Source: Streptomyces misionensis (GTDB taxonomy: Bacteria > Actinomycetota > Actinomycetes > Streptomycetales > Streptomycetaceae). Taken from it: 64,000 bases of DNA. Below the pieces are notes generated by a model. It was given only the letters and a program-made list of their open reading frames with translations, did no database searches and was not told the DNA's origin. Positions 26,564-33,855 of the stretch are shown here, piece after piece; the stretch's first letter is position 1, and the number at the start of each line of letters is the position of its first letter. Where the stretch lies: the NCBI RefSeq assembly GCF_900104815.1, contig NZ_FNTD01000004.1, positions 4,976,501 to 5,040,500 of the forward strand. The letters run 5' to 3'. Position numbers and translations under genes: made by a program.

Positions 26564-27001
26564 ATGCTCTCGGCCTCCATCAGCAAAGACAAGTCGATCG
26601 AGGAACTCGAAGGGCGCCGCTGGCCCGCTCCCCCCGAAGGCAGCACATCCCTGGTCCGCGGCGTTCACGCATTGAGACGCCGAGCGATCGAGGACCTGTC
26701 CGTCGAAGACCTACGACGACTGATCGGCCAGGACGTCGGCCTTCAGTGGCTCCTTCCCGTCGCCTTGGATCTTTTCCGAGCCACGGCGCCGCAGGAAGCG
26801 GAGACCGGCTGGTTCGACGACGACTTGCTCTCGGCGGTATTGACGAGGAATGCGGACACCTGGAGAAGTGCGCCCCGACTCGCACGTCACCTGAATGAAA
26901 CGGTCGGCATGCTGACCGACCTTTCACCGCACCTCCGGGAAGAGGTACGGGCCTTCCGATCCGCTTCGTCGGACGCACTCCAGGGACGCACCGGGCCATG
27001 A
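26564..27001 (+). CDS. CdiI-like contact-dependent inhibition immunity protein (orphan)
   Basis: A 145-aa protein whose N-terminus (KDKSIEELEGRRWPAPPEGSTSLVRGVHALRRRAIEDLSVEDLRRLIGQDVGLQWLLPVALDLF) matches the CDI immunity family found beside polymorphic toxins: the S-I-E-x-L-E-x-x-x-W-P start, then LSVEDLR and IGQ. The C-terminal half is helical. ATG 26564 is chosen because GAAAGG lies 6 nt upstream. An in-frame ATG at 26450 would add 38 poorly conserved residues. G+C and third-position bias are lower than the neighbours. No toxin gene is in the window, so it is an orphan or acts in another role. Confidence 0.72.
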   Translation: MLSASISKDKSIEELEGRRWPAPPEGSTSLVRGVHALRRRAIEDLSVEDLRRLIGQDVGLQWLLPVALDLFRATAPQEAETGWFDDDLLSAVLTRNADTWRSAPRLARHLNETVGMLTDLSPHLREEVRAFRSASSDALQGRTGP

Positions 27002-27014
27002 CCGGCTCGCCGAC

Positions 27015-27857
27015 TCATGTCCTCGTGACCGGCCGACGCCGCTCCACCCGGTCGAGGTCGTCGGCCAGCAGATGCCGGTGTTCGATTCCGAAGTCGCCGT
27101 TGGCCAGCGTGGGTTGGTCATCGCCGTAGTAGCGGCCCACGACCCTGTCGGGCAAGAATTCCGACAACTGGTGCCGCATCCGCTCCGGGTACTCGACGGC
27201 CGTGCCCCACTCGTCCCCCGCTTCGTCGCTGGAGAACAGGACCCAGTGGTCCACGGCCACGCGGGCATCCAGGTCCGGGGCCCCTCCGGTGTGGCTGTCG
27301 AGCGCGGGCACCGTCAGCTGGTCTGGGTCGTTCGGGTGGTACCAGACGAGGAGCGGCTTGGCCTGCCGCGCGTCGGCGTTGTCGAAGCAGCACAGCGCGA
27401 TCGCGTGATCCGGGAAGTGCTCGGCGTAGAAGACGAGCAGCTCCGGCTCGATGCGCGGCCTGCGTTTCCAGGGCACGCGGTGGAGCGCGGTGTGGATCAG
27501 CGTGGGGTCGTCGGCGAGCAGCACGGTGTACACGTCGTGCTCGAAGACCCGCACCACGGGTTCGGGCTCGGCACCCAACCAGTCCATGGCCGCCATACCG
27601 TCGGCCTCCACGGGCGGAGCGGCGACGGCGTCGACCATCCGCCGCAGCACGTCCCCGTGCCGCCCGACCGACACGAACTGCTCCGGCACGAGCCGGCGGG
27701 TCGGCAGATGCAGCAGCATCGCGTTCGGCCCGTCCGCCAGGTTCGCCACGGTGTTCTGATAGCCGAGCACATGAACGAGCCCGTGCTCGGGATGCCGCCG
27801 GCGCCCGCAGTAGAGCACCGTCCCGGAGAAGACGGCCTCACCGGTCGAGATGCACAT
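27015..27857 (-). CDS. Hypothetical protein with conserved-looking Cys2 N-terminus
   Basis: A 280-aa soluble protein from ATG 27857, supported by GAGAGAGGGG upstream. It begins MCISTGEAVFSGTVLYCGRR; a cysteine at position 2 would become N-terminal after Met removal. Then come VHVLGYQNTVANLADGPNAMLLHLPTRRL, a central acidic domain and PRIEPELLVFYAEHFPDHAIALCCF. I do not recognise the family with certainty. An N-terminal-nucleophile hydrolase is one speculative idea based only on Cys2. It faces the CdiI-like gene tail to tail across 13 bp, in the same lower-GC patch. Confidence 0.65.
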   Translation of the reverse strand: MCISTGEAVFSGTVLYCGRRRHPEHGLVHVLGYQNTVANLADGPNAMLLHLPTRRLVPEQFVSVGRHGDVLRRMVDAVAAPPVEADGMAAMDWLGAEPEPVVRVFEHDVYTVLLADDPTLIHTALHRVPWKRRPRIEPELLVFYAEHFPDHAIALCCFDNADARQAKPLLVWYHPNDPDQLTVPALDSHTGGAPDLDARVAVDHWVLFSSDEAGDEWGTAVEYPERMRHQLSEFLPDRVVGRYYGDDQPTLANGDFGIEHRHLLADDLDRVERRRPVTRT

Positions 27858-28130
27858 GCGAACCCCTCTCTCGGCGGGCCGATCCACCGCTCCGTGCATC
27901 GGTAGGCCACCGGACGGCCGTCATCGTATTTCTGGGACCTGCACCTTCTCCAGTCGTTCGATGATGAGATCGACATCCGCGAGTGCTTTGCGGCAGCCGA
28001 GTGGGCATGGAGATCCGATCGCTTGGATTCATCCAGCTCCCCTGACCCATTACGCCCGGGAGCATCACACCGCCGCCTCGCCGCCCGCAACGCGAATCGG
28101 GCGGGACTGGCCGAAAACGTGCACACGCGT
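27858..28130. other. Lower-GC gap with a possible gene remnant on the plus strand
   Basis: No complete gene is visible. One plus-strand frame from 27906 reads protein-like sequence (SYFWDLHLLQSFDDEIDIRE, then CFAAAEWAWRSDRLDSS) after a TAG at 27903-27905, with no start codon and lower-GC codons. It could be the 3' remnant of a decayed gene. The upstream sequence of the 27857 gene is also here. I see no insertion-sequence ends. Confidence 0.3.
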
Positions 28131-28166
28131 CGGCGCCCGGACCCTCGTCGAGGAGTCCGGGCGCCG
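28131..28166 (-). terminator. Terminator downstream of the chitinase gene
   Basis: A perfect 12-bp stem (CGGCGCCCGGAC at 28131-28142 with 28155-28166) and a 12-nt loop lies 21 bp after the chitinase stop. Confidence 0.7.
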
Positions 28167-28186
28167 CAGGTCGAACAGGTGTCACC

Positions 28187-29929
28187 TCACGGCATCGCGT
28201 GCACGTGCGGGCCCACCGCGTTCGACCAGGCGTTGCCCGAGGTCGCGTCCCAGTTGGTGGACCAGGTCATCGCGCCGCGGAGGTCGGGGTAGGTCTTCGA
28301 CGGCTTGAAGGTGCCGCAGTTGGTGCCGGCGCTCAGGCAGTCGAGGGCGTTGTTCACGACCGAGGGGGAGACGTAGCCGCTGCCCGCCGCGCTGGTGGAG
28401 GCGGGGACGCCGAGGCCCACCTGGGAGGGGGCGAGGCCGCCCTGGAGCTGGATGCAGGCGAGGGCCGTCAGGAAGTCGACCGTGCCCTGGCTGTAGACCT
28501 TGCCGTCGCAGCCGAGCATCGAACCGCTGTTGTAGAACTGCGTGTTGACGACGGTGAGGATGTCCTTGATGTTCAGCGCCGTCTGGAAGTAGGAGGCGGA
28601 CGTGGACTGCATGTCGATCGTCTGCGGGGCCATCGTGATGACGAGGGAGGGGCCCGCCTTCGCCGACAGGGCGCGCAGCGCCTGCGTCATGTACGTCGCG
28701 TTCAGGCCGTTCTCCAGGTCGATGTCGACGCCGTCGAAGCCGTACGTCTGCATCAGGGAGTAGACGGAGTTCGCGAAGTTCGTCGCCGAGGCCGAGTCGC
28801 TCACCGACACCGTGCCGTTCTGGCCGCCGATGGAGACGATGACCTTCTTGCCCGCCGCCTGCTTGGCCTTGATGTCGGCCTTGAACTGGTCGACCGTGTA
28901 GCCGCCGAGGCCGGCCGAGTCCAGGTTGAAGGTGACCGCGCCCGGCGTCGTGGTCGCGTCCGCGAAGGCCACCGCGATGATGTCGTACGCGGAGGGGACG
29001 TCCGAGATCTTCTGCACCTTGGCGCCGTTGTTGAAGTTCTGCCAGTAGCCGGTCACGGCGTGCTTCGGAAGCGAACCGCCCGTGCCGCCACCGCCGGTTC
29101 CGGAGGAGTCGGTCGTCGCCGTCACCGCGGCCGACTTCTGCGACTCGCCCGCCGCGTTCGTCGCCGTCACCTGGAAGCTGTACGAGGTGGCCGGGGACAG
29201 GCCGGTCACGGTCGCCGACGTGCCGGTCGTGGAGCTGACCTTCGCGCCGTTCTCGTACACGTTGTAGCCCGTCGCGCCCGAGGACGTGGACCAGGTGAGG
29301 GTCGCCGAGGAGGAGGTCTTGGCGGAGACCGCGAGGCCCGTGGGGGCGGCCGGGACGGTGGGGGGCGGCGTGGTGCCGCCGCCGGTGCCGCCGCCGTCGG
29401 GGCCGTAGAGGGAGACGTCGTCGGCGTAGTAGGCGGCCTGGCCGTACCACCCGTGCGTGTAGACGGTGACCGACGTGGTCGACGCGCCCGTGGTGAAGGA
29501 CGTCGACAGCTGCTTCCAGGTGGTCGTGTCGGGGGTCCACGTGGAGACGTCCGTCGTGCCCGTGCCCGTCACGCCCAGGTAGGTGTAGCCGCCCTGGACC
29601 CAGGCGCTCAGCGTGTACGACGAGTTGGGCTTGACCGCGACCGTCTGCGTGCACTGGGCGTTGTCCTGCCCGGCCGGCGTCGCCTTCAGGGCGCCGGTGC
29701 CGGAGTGCACCGGGGAGGAGACCGTCGTACCGCTGCCCGCGCTGCACGTCCAGTTGGACAGGCCCGACTCGAAGCCGGCGTTGACGACGTTGTTGACGTC
29801 CGCCGCGGCGGCCGGGGCGGCGGTGGCGGCGAGGCCCGCGGCCGCGAGGGCGAGGGTGGTGGCGGCGGCCCATGCCGCCGGCCGGCGTCGGCTGCGAAGT
29901 GGTCTGGGGGTGCCTGGTGCGCGGTCCAC
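28187..29929 (-). CDS. Secreted GH18 chitinase (CBM - FnIII - GH18)
   Basis: A 580-aa exported enzyme hydrolysing beta-1,4-GlcNAc chains. A twin-Arg-like signal (LRSRRRPAAWAAATTLALAAAG) ends near residue 43. Then come a carbohydrate-binding beta-sandwich (about 44-180, NAGFESGLSNWTC), a Gly/Thr/Pro linker, an FnIII domain (about 192-275) and the GH18 barrel (about 290-575). The catalytic DxxDxDxE is FDGVDIDLEN with acid Glu near residue 405. GTG 29929 follows GGAGG by 5 nt. The upstream region has two DasR-type sites, so it is likely induced by chito-oligomers through GlcN-6-P. Confidence 0.93.
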   Translation of the reverse strand: MDRAPGTPRPLRSRRRPAAWAAATTLALAAAGLAATAAPAAAADVNNVVNAGFESGLSNWTCSAGSGTTVSSPVHSGTGALKATPAGQDNAQCTQTVAVKPNSSYTLSAWVQGGYTYLGVTGTGTTDVSTWTPDTTTWKQLSTSFTTGASTTSVTVYTHGWYGQAAYYADDVSLYGPDGGGTGGGTTPPPTVPAAPTGLAVSAKTSSSATLTWSTSSGATGYNVYENGAKVSSTTGTSATVTGLSPATSYSFQVTATNAAGESQKSAAVTATTDSSGTGGGGTGGSLPKHAVTGYWQNFNNGAKVQKISDVPSAYDIIAVAFADATTTPGAVTFNLDSAGLGGYTVDQFKADIKAKQAAGKKVIVSIGGQNGTVSVSDSASATNFANSVYSLMQTYGFDGVDIDLENGLNATYMTQALRALSAKAGPSLVITMAPQTIDMQSTSASYFQTALNIKDILTVVNTQFYNSGSMLGCDGKVYSQGTVDFLTALACIQLQGGLAPSQVGLGVPASTSAAGSGYVSPSVVNNALDCLSAGTNCGTFKPSKTYPDLRGAMTWSTNWDATSGNAWSNAVGPHVHAMP

Positions 29930-29999
29930 GGGGACCTCCGGGGAGTCGTGGGGAAGTTGCGGGGTGGGGAGTGGAACCGGTGGCCATCGGTGCACACAC

Positions 30000-30041
30000 A
30001 AGTTGGTCCAGACCAATTGCGCTGTCAAGAGGTCCAGACCA
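30000..30041 (-). promoter_or_regulatory. Chitinase promoter with two DasR-responsive elements
   Basis: TTGGTCCAGACCAA (30003-30016) and AGGTCCAGACCA (30030-30041) match the TGGTCTAGACCA element bound by DasR and long known as the chitinase-promoter repeat. On the minus strand TTGACA (30028-30023) lies between them and CAACTT (30005-30000) follows after 17 bp. DasR bound at either copy would block RNA polymerase. Confidence 0.8.
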
Positions 30042-30194
30042 AAACCGTCTGCGGTCGTCCGCTCGTGCCCGCCCCCGTCGTGCGCCGGAGCCTCCCCCGG
30101 TCGACCGGTCGACTTGCCCCTGTTTGCAGCGACTTGGCGTGTCGACTTCCACACCGGCTCCACCGACGCTGTTCTCCGGCCACACACCCGTGGA

Positions 30195-30228
30195 TACAGT
30201 GCTCGGGTAGTCACGCAGTGAAGTCACC
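30195..30228 (+). promoter_or_regulatory. Candidate promoter and BldD-like box upstream of the Tad locus
   Basis: TACAGT (30195-30200) is a plausible -10. Just downstream TCAC-GCA-GTGA (30211-30221) overlaps AGTGA-AG-TCACC (30217-30228), which has both half-sites of the older BldD consensus AGTGA(n)TCACC. It does not fit the later ACNCNGNGT spacing exactly, so BldD binding is only a suggestion. Confidence 0.35.
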
Positions 30229-30240
30229 GGGGAGCGGCGC

Positions 30241-31101
30241 GTGCCAACAGCCATTGCCGTGACCAGTGCCGACCTGGCACTGCCGCCACAGGACGAACGC
30301 ACCATGCCCGCCGTCGTGCTGGACGGCCTCGACGGGCACCCGCTCGACCACGCGCTCACCGAACTGCACGCCCTCGTCGAGCGGTACGGGCATGTCGTCG
30401 TCGTGTGCTCCGCGGCCACCCCGGAACCCGTCGTGCGCCGCCTGTACACCCTGCGCTCGCTGCTGGAGAGCGACCGCATCGCCCTGTTCCGGCCCGACCT
30501 GCCGCCCCTCGGAGTCGCCGTGCTCGCCCGCCAGTTACGGCAGCTCGCCTCCTGCGACCTCAGTCCCGGGGTGCTCGCCTCCGCCGGGCGGCTGCTCGCC
30601 CACTACATCCACGCCGGCGCCGTCCTCGGCTCCGTCGCCCGGCTGGACCGGGTGCCGGTCGGGCTGAGGGCGCACGCCAAGTCCTGGATGCCCGGCACCC
30701 GGTTCGCCGTACTCGCCCACCCCGAACCCCAGCTCGTCAAGGCCGTGCCCGGCGCCACCCTCAAGGGCCCCGAATTCCCCGCCTGGCTGCTCCTCGCCAA
30801 GGGACAGCTGCCCGCCGACTGGGCCGCCGGGCTCGGCGCCCAGTGGCAGGCCCAGGGCGTGCGCGAGACCCCGCTGCCCGCCGAATCCCGCACCTGGTGG
30901 GGCACCGGCCGCCTGATCGAGTTCTGCGGCCACCTGGACGACCTCTCCGTCCTGTACCAACTGGTCACCTCGGTGCGGCAGTCCACCTGTCACTGGTGCG
31001 GACTCGACGTCATCGGCGACCGCTGCGTCTTCTGCTCCGCCGTCCCGCCCGCCCACGAGCCCGCGACGCCCCGCGCCCTCGAACCACGCACGCCCGCCTG
31101 A
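30241..31101 (+). CDS. Unknown zinc-ribbon protein at the head of the Tad locus, with TTA codon
   Basis: A 286-aa protein from GTG 30241 (GGGGAG upstream). The N-terminal half is an alpha/beta domain (MPAVVLDGLDGHPLDHALTE; YGHVVVVCSAATPEPVVRRL), the middle is helical, and the C-terminus has a zinc ribbon, CHWCGLDVIGDRCVFC. I do not recognise the family. It is the first gene of the pilus run and contains a TTA leucine codon at 30535-30537 (codon 99), which would need the bldA tRNA. It lies 57 bp before cpaB, so it is probably cotranscribed. Confidence 0.7.
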   Translation: MPTAIAVTSADLALPPQDERTMPAVVLDGLDGHPLDHALTELHALVERYGHVVVVCSAATPEPVVRRLYTLRSLLESDRIALFRPDLPPLGVAVLARQLRQLASCDLSPGVLASAGRLLAHYIHAGAVLGSVARLDRVPVGLRAHAKSWMPGTRFAVLAHPEPQLVKAVPGATLKGPEFPAWLLLAKGQLPADWAAGLGAQWQAQGVRETPLPAESRTWWGTGRLIEFCGHLDDLSVLYQLVTSVRQSTCHWCGLDVIGDRCVFCSAVPPAHEPATPRALEPRTPA

Positions 31102-31158
31102 CCCGAGCACACGTCCACATCCCGAACGACCGATTCCCCCAATGAGGTTGCACGGTTC

Positions 31159-31869
31159 ATGAACTCCCGTCAGCGCCGCGGCGTGATACTGCTGATCCTG
31201 TCGGTCCTGTGCGCTCTCGGCGCGTTCGCCGGCGTGCTGTCCGTCGTCCACGACGTGGACTCCAAGGTCGGCCCCGAGGTCACCGCCTACCGGGTGCGCT
31301 CCGACGTCAAGCCGTACACCGCCCTGGACGCGGGGCAGTTCGAGAAGGTCCGGATGCCCAAGCGGTGGCTGTCCGGGACCGCCGTCACCGACCTGCGGCA
31401 GATCCAGGGCAAGACCGCCGTCACCACGCTGCACGCCGGGTCGCTGCTGCAGAGCGACATGATCGTGGACCAGCCCGCCCTCCAGCCGGGGCAGCAAGAG
31501 GTCGCCATCATGATCGACGCGGCGACCGGCGTGGCCGGGAAGATCACCCCCGGGTCGCGGGTCAACGTCTATGCCACCTTCGCCGGGAAGAAGGACGGCG
31601 ACCCGGACCAGTCGAAGATCATCGTGACCGACGCGCGCGTCCTCGACGTCGGCCGGATCACCGCCCTCGACCCCGACGCCGCCAAGAACGGCCCGCAGCA
31701 GCCCAGCGAGGCCGTGCCCATCACCTTCGCGCTGTCCACCCTCGACGCCCAGCGCGTCACCTACGCCGAGTCCTTCGCCCAGCGCGTCCGGCTCGCGCTG
31801 GTCGCGCCCGGCGGCGAGAGCGGCGTGCCGGACAAGGACCGCACCTACGAACTCGCCACGGACAAGTGA
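31159..31869 (+). CDS. cpaB: CpaB/RcpC-like pilus assembly protein (SAF domain)
   Basis: A 236-aa protein with one N-terminal membrane helix (GVILLILSVLCALGAFAGVLSVV, about 8-30) and an extracytoplasmic SAF domain (ITAYRVRSDVKPYTALDAGQ-type sequence, then GKTAVTTLHAGSLLQSDMI). A C-terminal RcpC-like domain carries AIMIDAATGVAGKITPGSRVNVYATF. In Tad systems CpaB/RcpC supports pilus passage and modification. It sits directly before the CpaE-like ATPase (12-bp gap). Confidence 0.85.
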   Translation: MNSRQRRGVILLILSVLCALGAFAGVLSVVHDVDSKVGPEVTAYRVRSDVKPYTALDAGQFEKVRMPKRWLSGTAVTDLRQIQGKTAVTTLHAGSLLQSDMIVDQPALQPGQQEVAIMIDAATGVAGKITPGSRVNVYATFAGKKDGDPDQSKIIVTDARVLDVGRITALDPDAAKNGPQQPSEAVPITFALSTLDAQRVTYAESFAQRVRLALVAPGGESGVPDKDRTYELATDK

Positions 31870-31881
31870 GAGGCGGCCCGC

Positions 31882-33114
31882 ATGCCGACCAGGATCCTCC
31901 CGGCGGGCGCCGACCCGGACGCCGTCCGCTCCCTCGTCACCCTGCTCAGCCAGCTGCCCGATGCCGAGCCGCAGCCGCCGCTGACCGACTCCACCCAGCT
32001 GGTCGACGCCCTCGCCCGGCTCGCCGCGGAGTCCGTGGACGAACTCCCCGAGGTGCTCGTCGTCCACGAACGCATCGGCCCGGTACCGGCGTTGGAGCTG
32101 ATCCGGGAGATCGCCCTGCGCTTCCCGGCCGTCGGCGTCATCCTCGTCACCAGTGACGCGAGCCCCGGCCTGTTCGCCGCCGCCATGGACTCCGGCGCCC
32201 GGGGACTGGTCGCGCTCCCGCTGTCGTACGACGAACTGGCCGGCCGGGTGCAGGCCGTCGCCCAGTGGTCCACGGAGGTACGACGCCACCTCGGGCACGG
32301 CGGGGAGGCGGTGGCCGGCGGCGGGGGCACCGTCGTCACCGTCAGCGGCGCCAAGGGCGGGGTGGGGGCCACGCTCATGGCCGTGCAGCTGGCGCTCGCC
32401 GCACAGGCCTCGGGGCGGCCCACCGCCCTGGTCGACCTCGACCTCCAGTCCGGCGACGTCGCCTCCTACCTGGACATCCAGTTCCGCCGGTCGGTGGCCG
32501 ACCTCGCGGCGATCACCGACATCTCCCCGCGCGTCCTCGCCGACGCCGTCTTCCGCCACGACACCGGGCTGTCCCTGCTGCTCGCGCCCGCCGAGGGCGA
32601 ACGCGGCGAGGAGGTCACCGACCGGGCCGTCCGGCAGATCGTGCGCGCCCTGCGCTCGCGCTACGAGGTCGTCGTCATCGACTGCGGCGCCCAGCTCGGC
32701 GGGGCCGGCGCCGCCGCGGTCGAGACGGCGGACACCGCGCTGCTGGTCACCACGCCGGACGTGATCGCGGTACGCGCCGCCAAGCGGACCGTCCGGATGT
32801 GGGACCGGCTCCAGATCCGCAAGGCCGAGGAGACCACCGCCGTCGTCAACCGGCACAGCCGGCACACCGAGATCCAGCCCGCGCTGGTGCAGCGGATCAC
32901 CGGCACGGGACTCGCGCGCACCGCCGTACCCGCCAACTTCAAGGAGCTCCAGGCGGTGGTGGACGCCGGGCGGGTGCACGAACTCGACGGCCGCAGCACC
33001 GTGAAACAGGCCCTGTGGGCGCTCGCGGGGGAGCTGGGGCTCGCACGGGCGGCCGAGGGCGCGCACCGGGGCCCGGCGCGCGCGGCCGGCGGATTCCGGC
33101 GGCGGAAGGAGTGA
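31882..33114 (+). CDS. CpaE/TadZ-like MinD-family ATPase
   Basis: A 410-aa cytosolic protein. Residues about 1-130 resemble an atypical receiver domain (VLVVHERIGPVPALELIREI), as in TadZ. The deviant Walker A is SGAKGGVGATLMA (K158-T163), followed by DLDLQSGDVASYLDIQFRRSVADL and DCGAQLGGAGA. TadZ/CpaE proteins localise the Tad machine. Gap to the next gene is only 4 bp, so the operon is tight. Confidence 0.87.
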   Translation: MPTRILPAGADPDAVRSLVTLLSQLPDAEPQPPLTDSTQLVDALARLAAESVDELPEVLVVHERIGPVPALELIREIALRFPAVGVILVTSDASPGLFAAAMDSGARGLVALPLSYDELAGRVQAVAQWSTEVRRHLGHGGEAVAGGGGTVVTVSGAKGGVGATLMAVQLALAAQASGRPTALVDLDLQSGDVASYLDIQFRRSVADLAAITDISPRVLADAVFRHDTGLSLLLAPAEGERGEEVTDRAVRQIVRALRSRYEVVVIDCGAQLGGAGAAAVETADTALLVTTPDVIAVRAAKRTVRMWDRLQIRKAEETTAVVNRHSRHTEIQPALVQRITGTGLARTAVPANFKELQAVVDAGRVHELDGRSTVKQALWALAGELGLARAAEGAHRGPARAAGGFRRRKE

Positions 33115-33118
33115 ACCG

Positions 33119-33499
33119 ATGACGCGGCGGGGCGCGGACGAGGGCCAGGTGAGCATCGAGTTCCTCGGGATGACACCGCTGATCCTCCTGACGCTGGTGC
33201 TGATGTGGCAGGCCGTGCTGGTGGGGTACACCTTCACGCTCGCCGGGAACGCCGCCGACGAGGCGGTACGGGCGGGTACGGCGGCGGCGCCGGGCGGTGC
33301 CCGCGAGGCGGCCTGCTCGGCGGCCGGGCGCAAGGACCTGTCGGCGGCGTGGCGCGGGAACGCGGCGGTGCGCTGCGGCGGCTCCGGCTATGTGACGGCC
33401 GATGTCTCCCTCAAGGTCCCGGTGCTCTTCCCCGGCCTGGCCTCCTTCCCCTTCACGGTGCACGGCCACGCGGGCGCGGTGGAAGAGGTGAAGGACTGA
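33119..33499 (+). CDS. TadE-like pseudopilin 1
   Basis: A 126-aa protein with a short N-terminus (TRRGADEGQVSIEFLGMTPL) bearing the TadE pattern G-Q-V-x-x-E-F-L, a transmembrane helix (LGMTPLILLTLVLMWQAVLVGYTF, about 18-41) and an extracytoplasmic domain with cysteines at CSAAGRK and RCGG. GAAGGAG lies 5-10 nt upstream of ATG 33119. It is followed by a second TadE-like gene with a 1-bp gap. Confidence 0.85.
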   Translation: MTRRGADEGQVSIEFLGMTPLILLTLVLMWQAVLVGYTFTLAGNAADEAVRAGTAAAPGGAREAACSAAGRKDLSAAWRGNAAVRCGGSGYVTADVSLKVPVLFPGLASFPFTVHGHAGAVEEVKD

Positions 33500-33500
33500 G

Positions 33501-33842
33501 ATGGCGCACAGGAGAGAACGCGACCGGGGACAAGTCGCCCTGGAATACCTAGGGTTCGTGCCCGTCCTGCTGATCGTGGCGCTCGCCGGCATCCAGCTCG
33601 GAGCCGTCGCCTACGCCGCCGAGCAGGCCGGTACGGCGGCCCGGGCCGGGGCGCGCGCCGCGTCGCTGCGGCAGGACGCCCAGCAGGCGTGCGCCGCGGC
33701 GGTCAGCAGCGGGATCGACGTGCGCTGCTCGGCCGGCGGCGGGGGCGGCGCCGTGACCGTGACCGCCACCGTCCGCATCCCGAAGATCGTCTGGAGCTTC
33801 GGCGACGCCACCAAGTCCGCCACCATGCCGCTCGACCACTGA
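33501..33842 (+). CDS. TadE-like pseudopilin 2
   Basis: A 113-aa relative of the preceding gene. The N-terminus reads RRERDRGQVALEYLGFVPVLLIVALAGIQLGAVAY, with GQVALEYLGF resembling TadE and Flp processing regions, then a short extracellular part with a cysteine pair (QQACAAAV; VRCSAGGG). Two tandem TadE-like proteins suggest a minor-pilin pair. It contains a rare CTA codon (E-Y-L-G). Spacing to tadA is 13 bp. Confidence 0.83.
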   Translation: MAHRRERDRGQVALEYLGFVPVLLIVALAGIQLGAVAYAAEQAGTAARAGARAASLRQDAQQACAAAVSSGIDVRCSAGGGGGAVTVTATVRIPKIVWSFGDATKSATMPLDH

Positions 33843-33855
33843 GGAGCAGGGGACC

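Noticed and set aside
30535..33333. Very long minus-strand open frame (about 932 codons) opposite the cpaB-cpaE genes
   Set aside because: Low-complexity Gly/Val/Asp-rich translation with no domain; the plus strand holds recognisable Tad genes.
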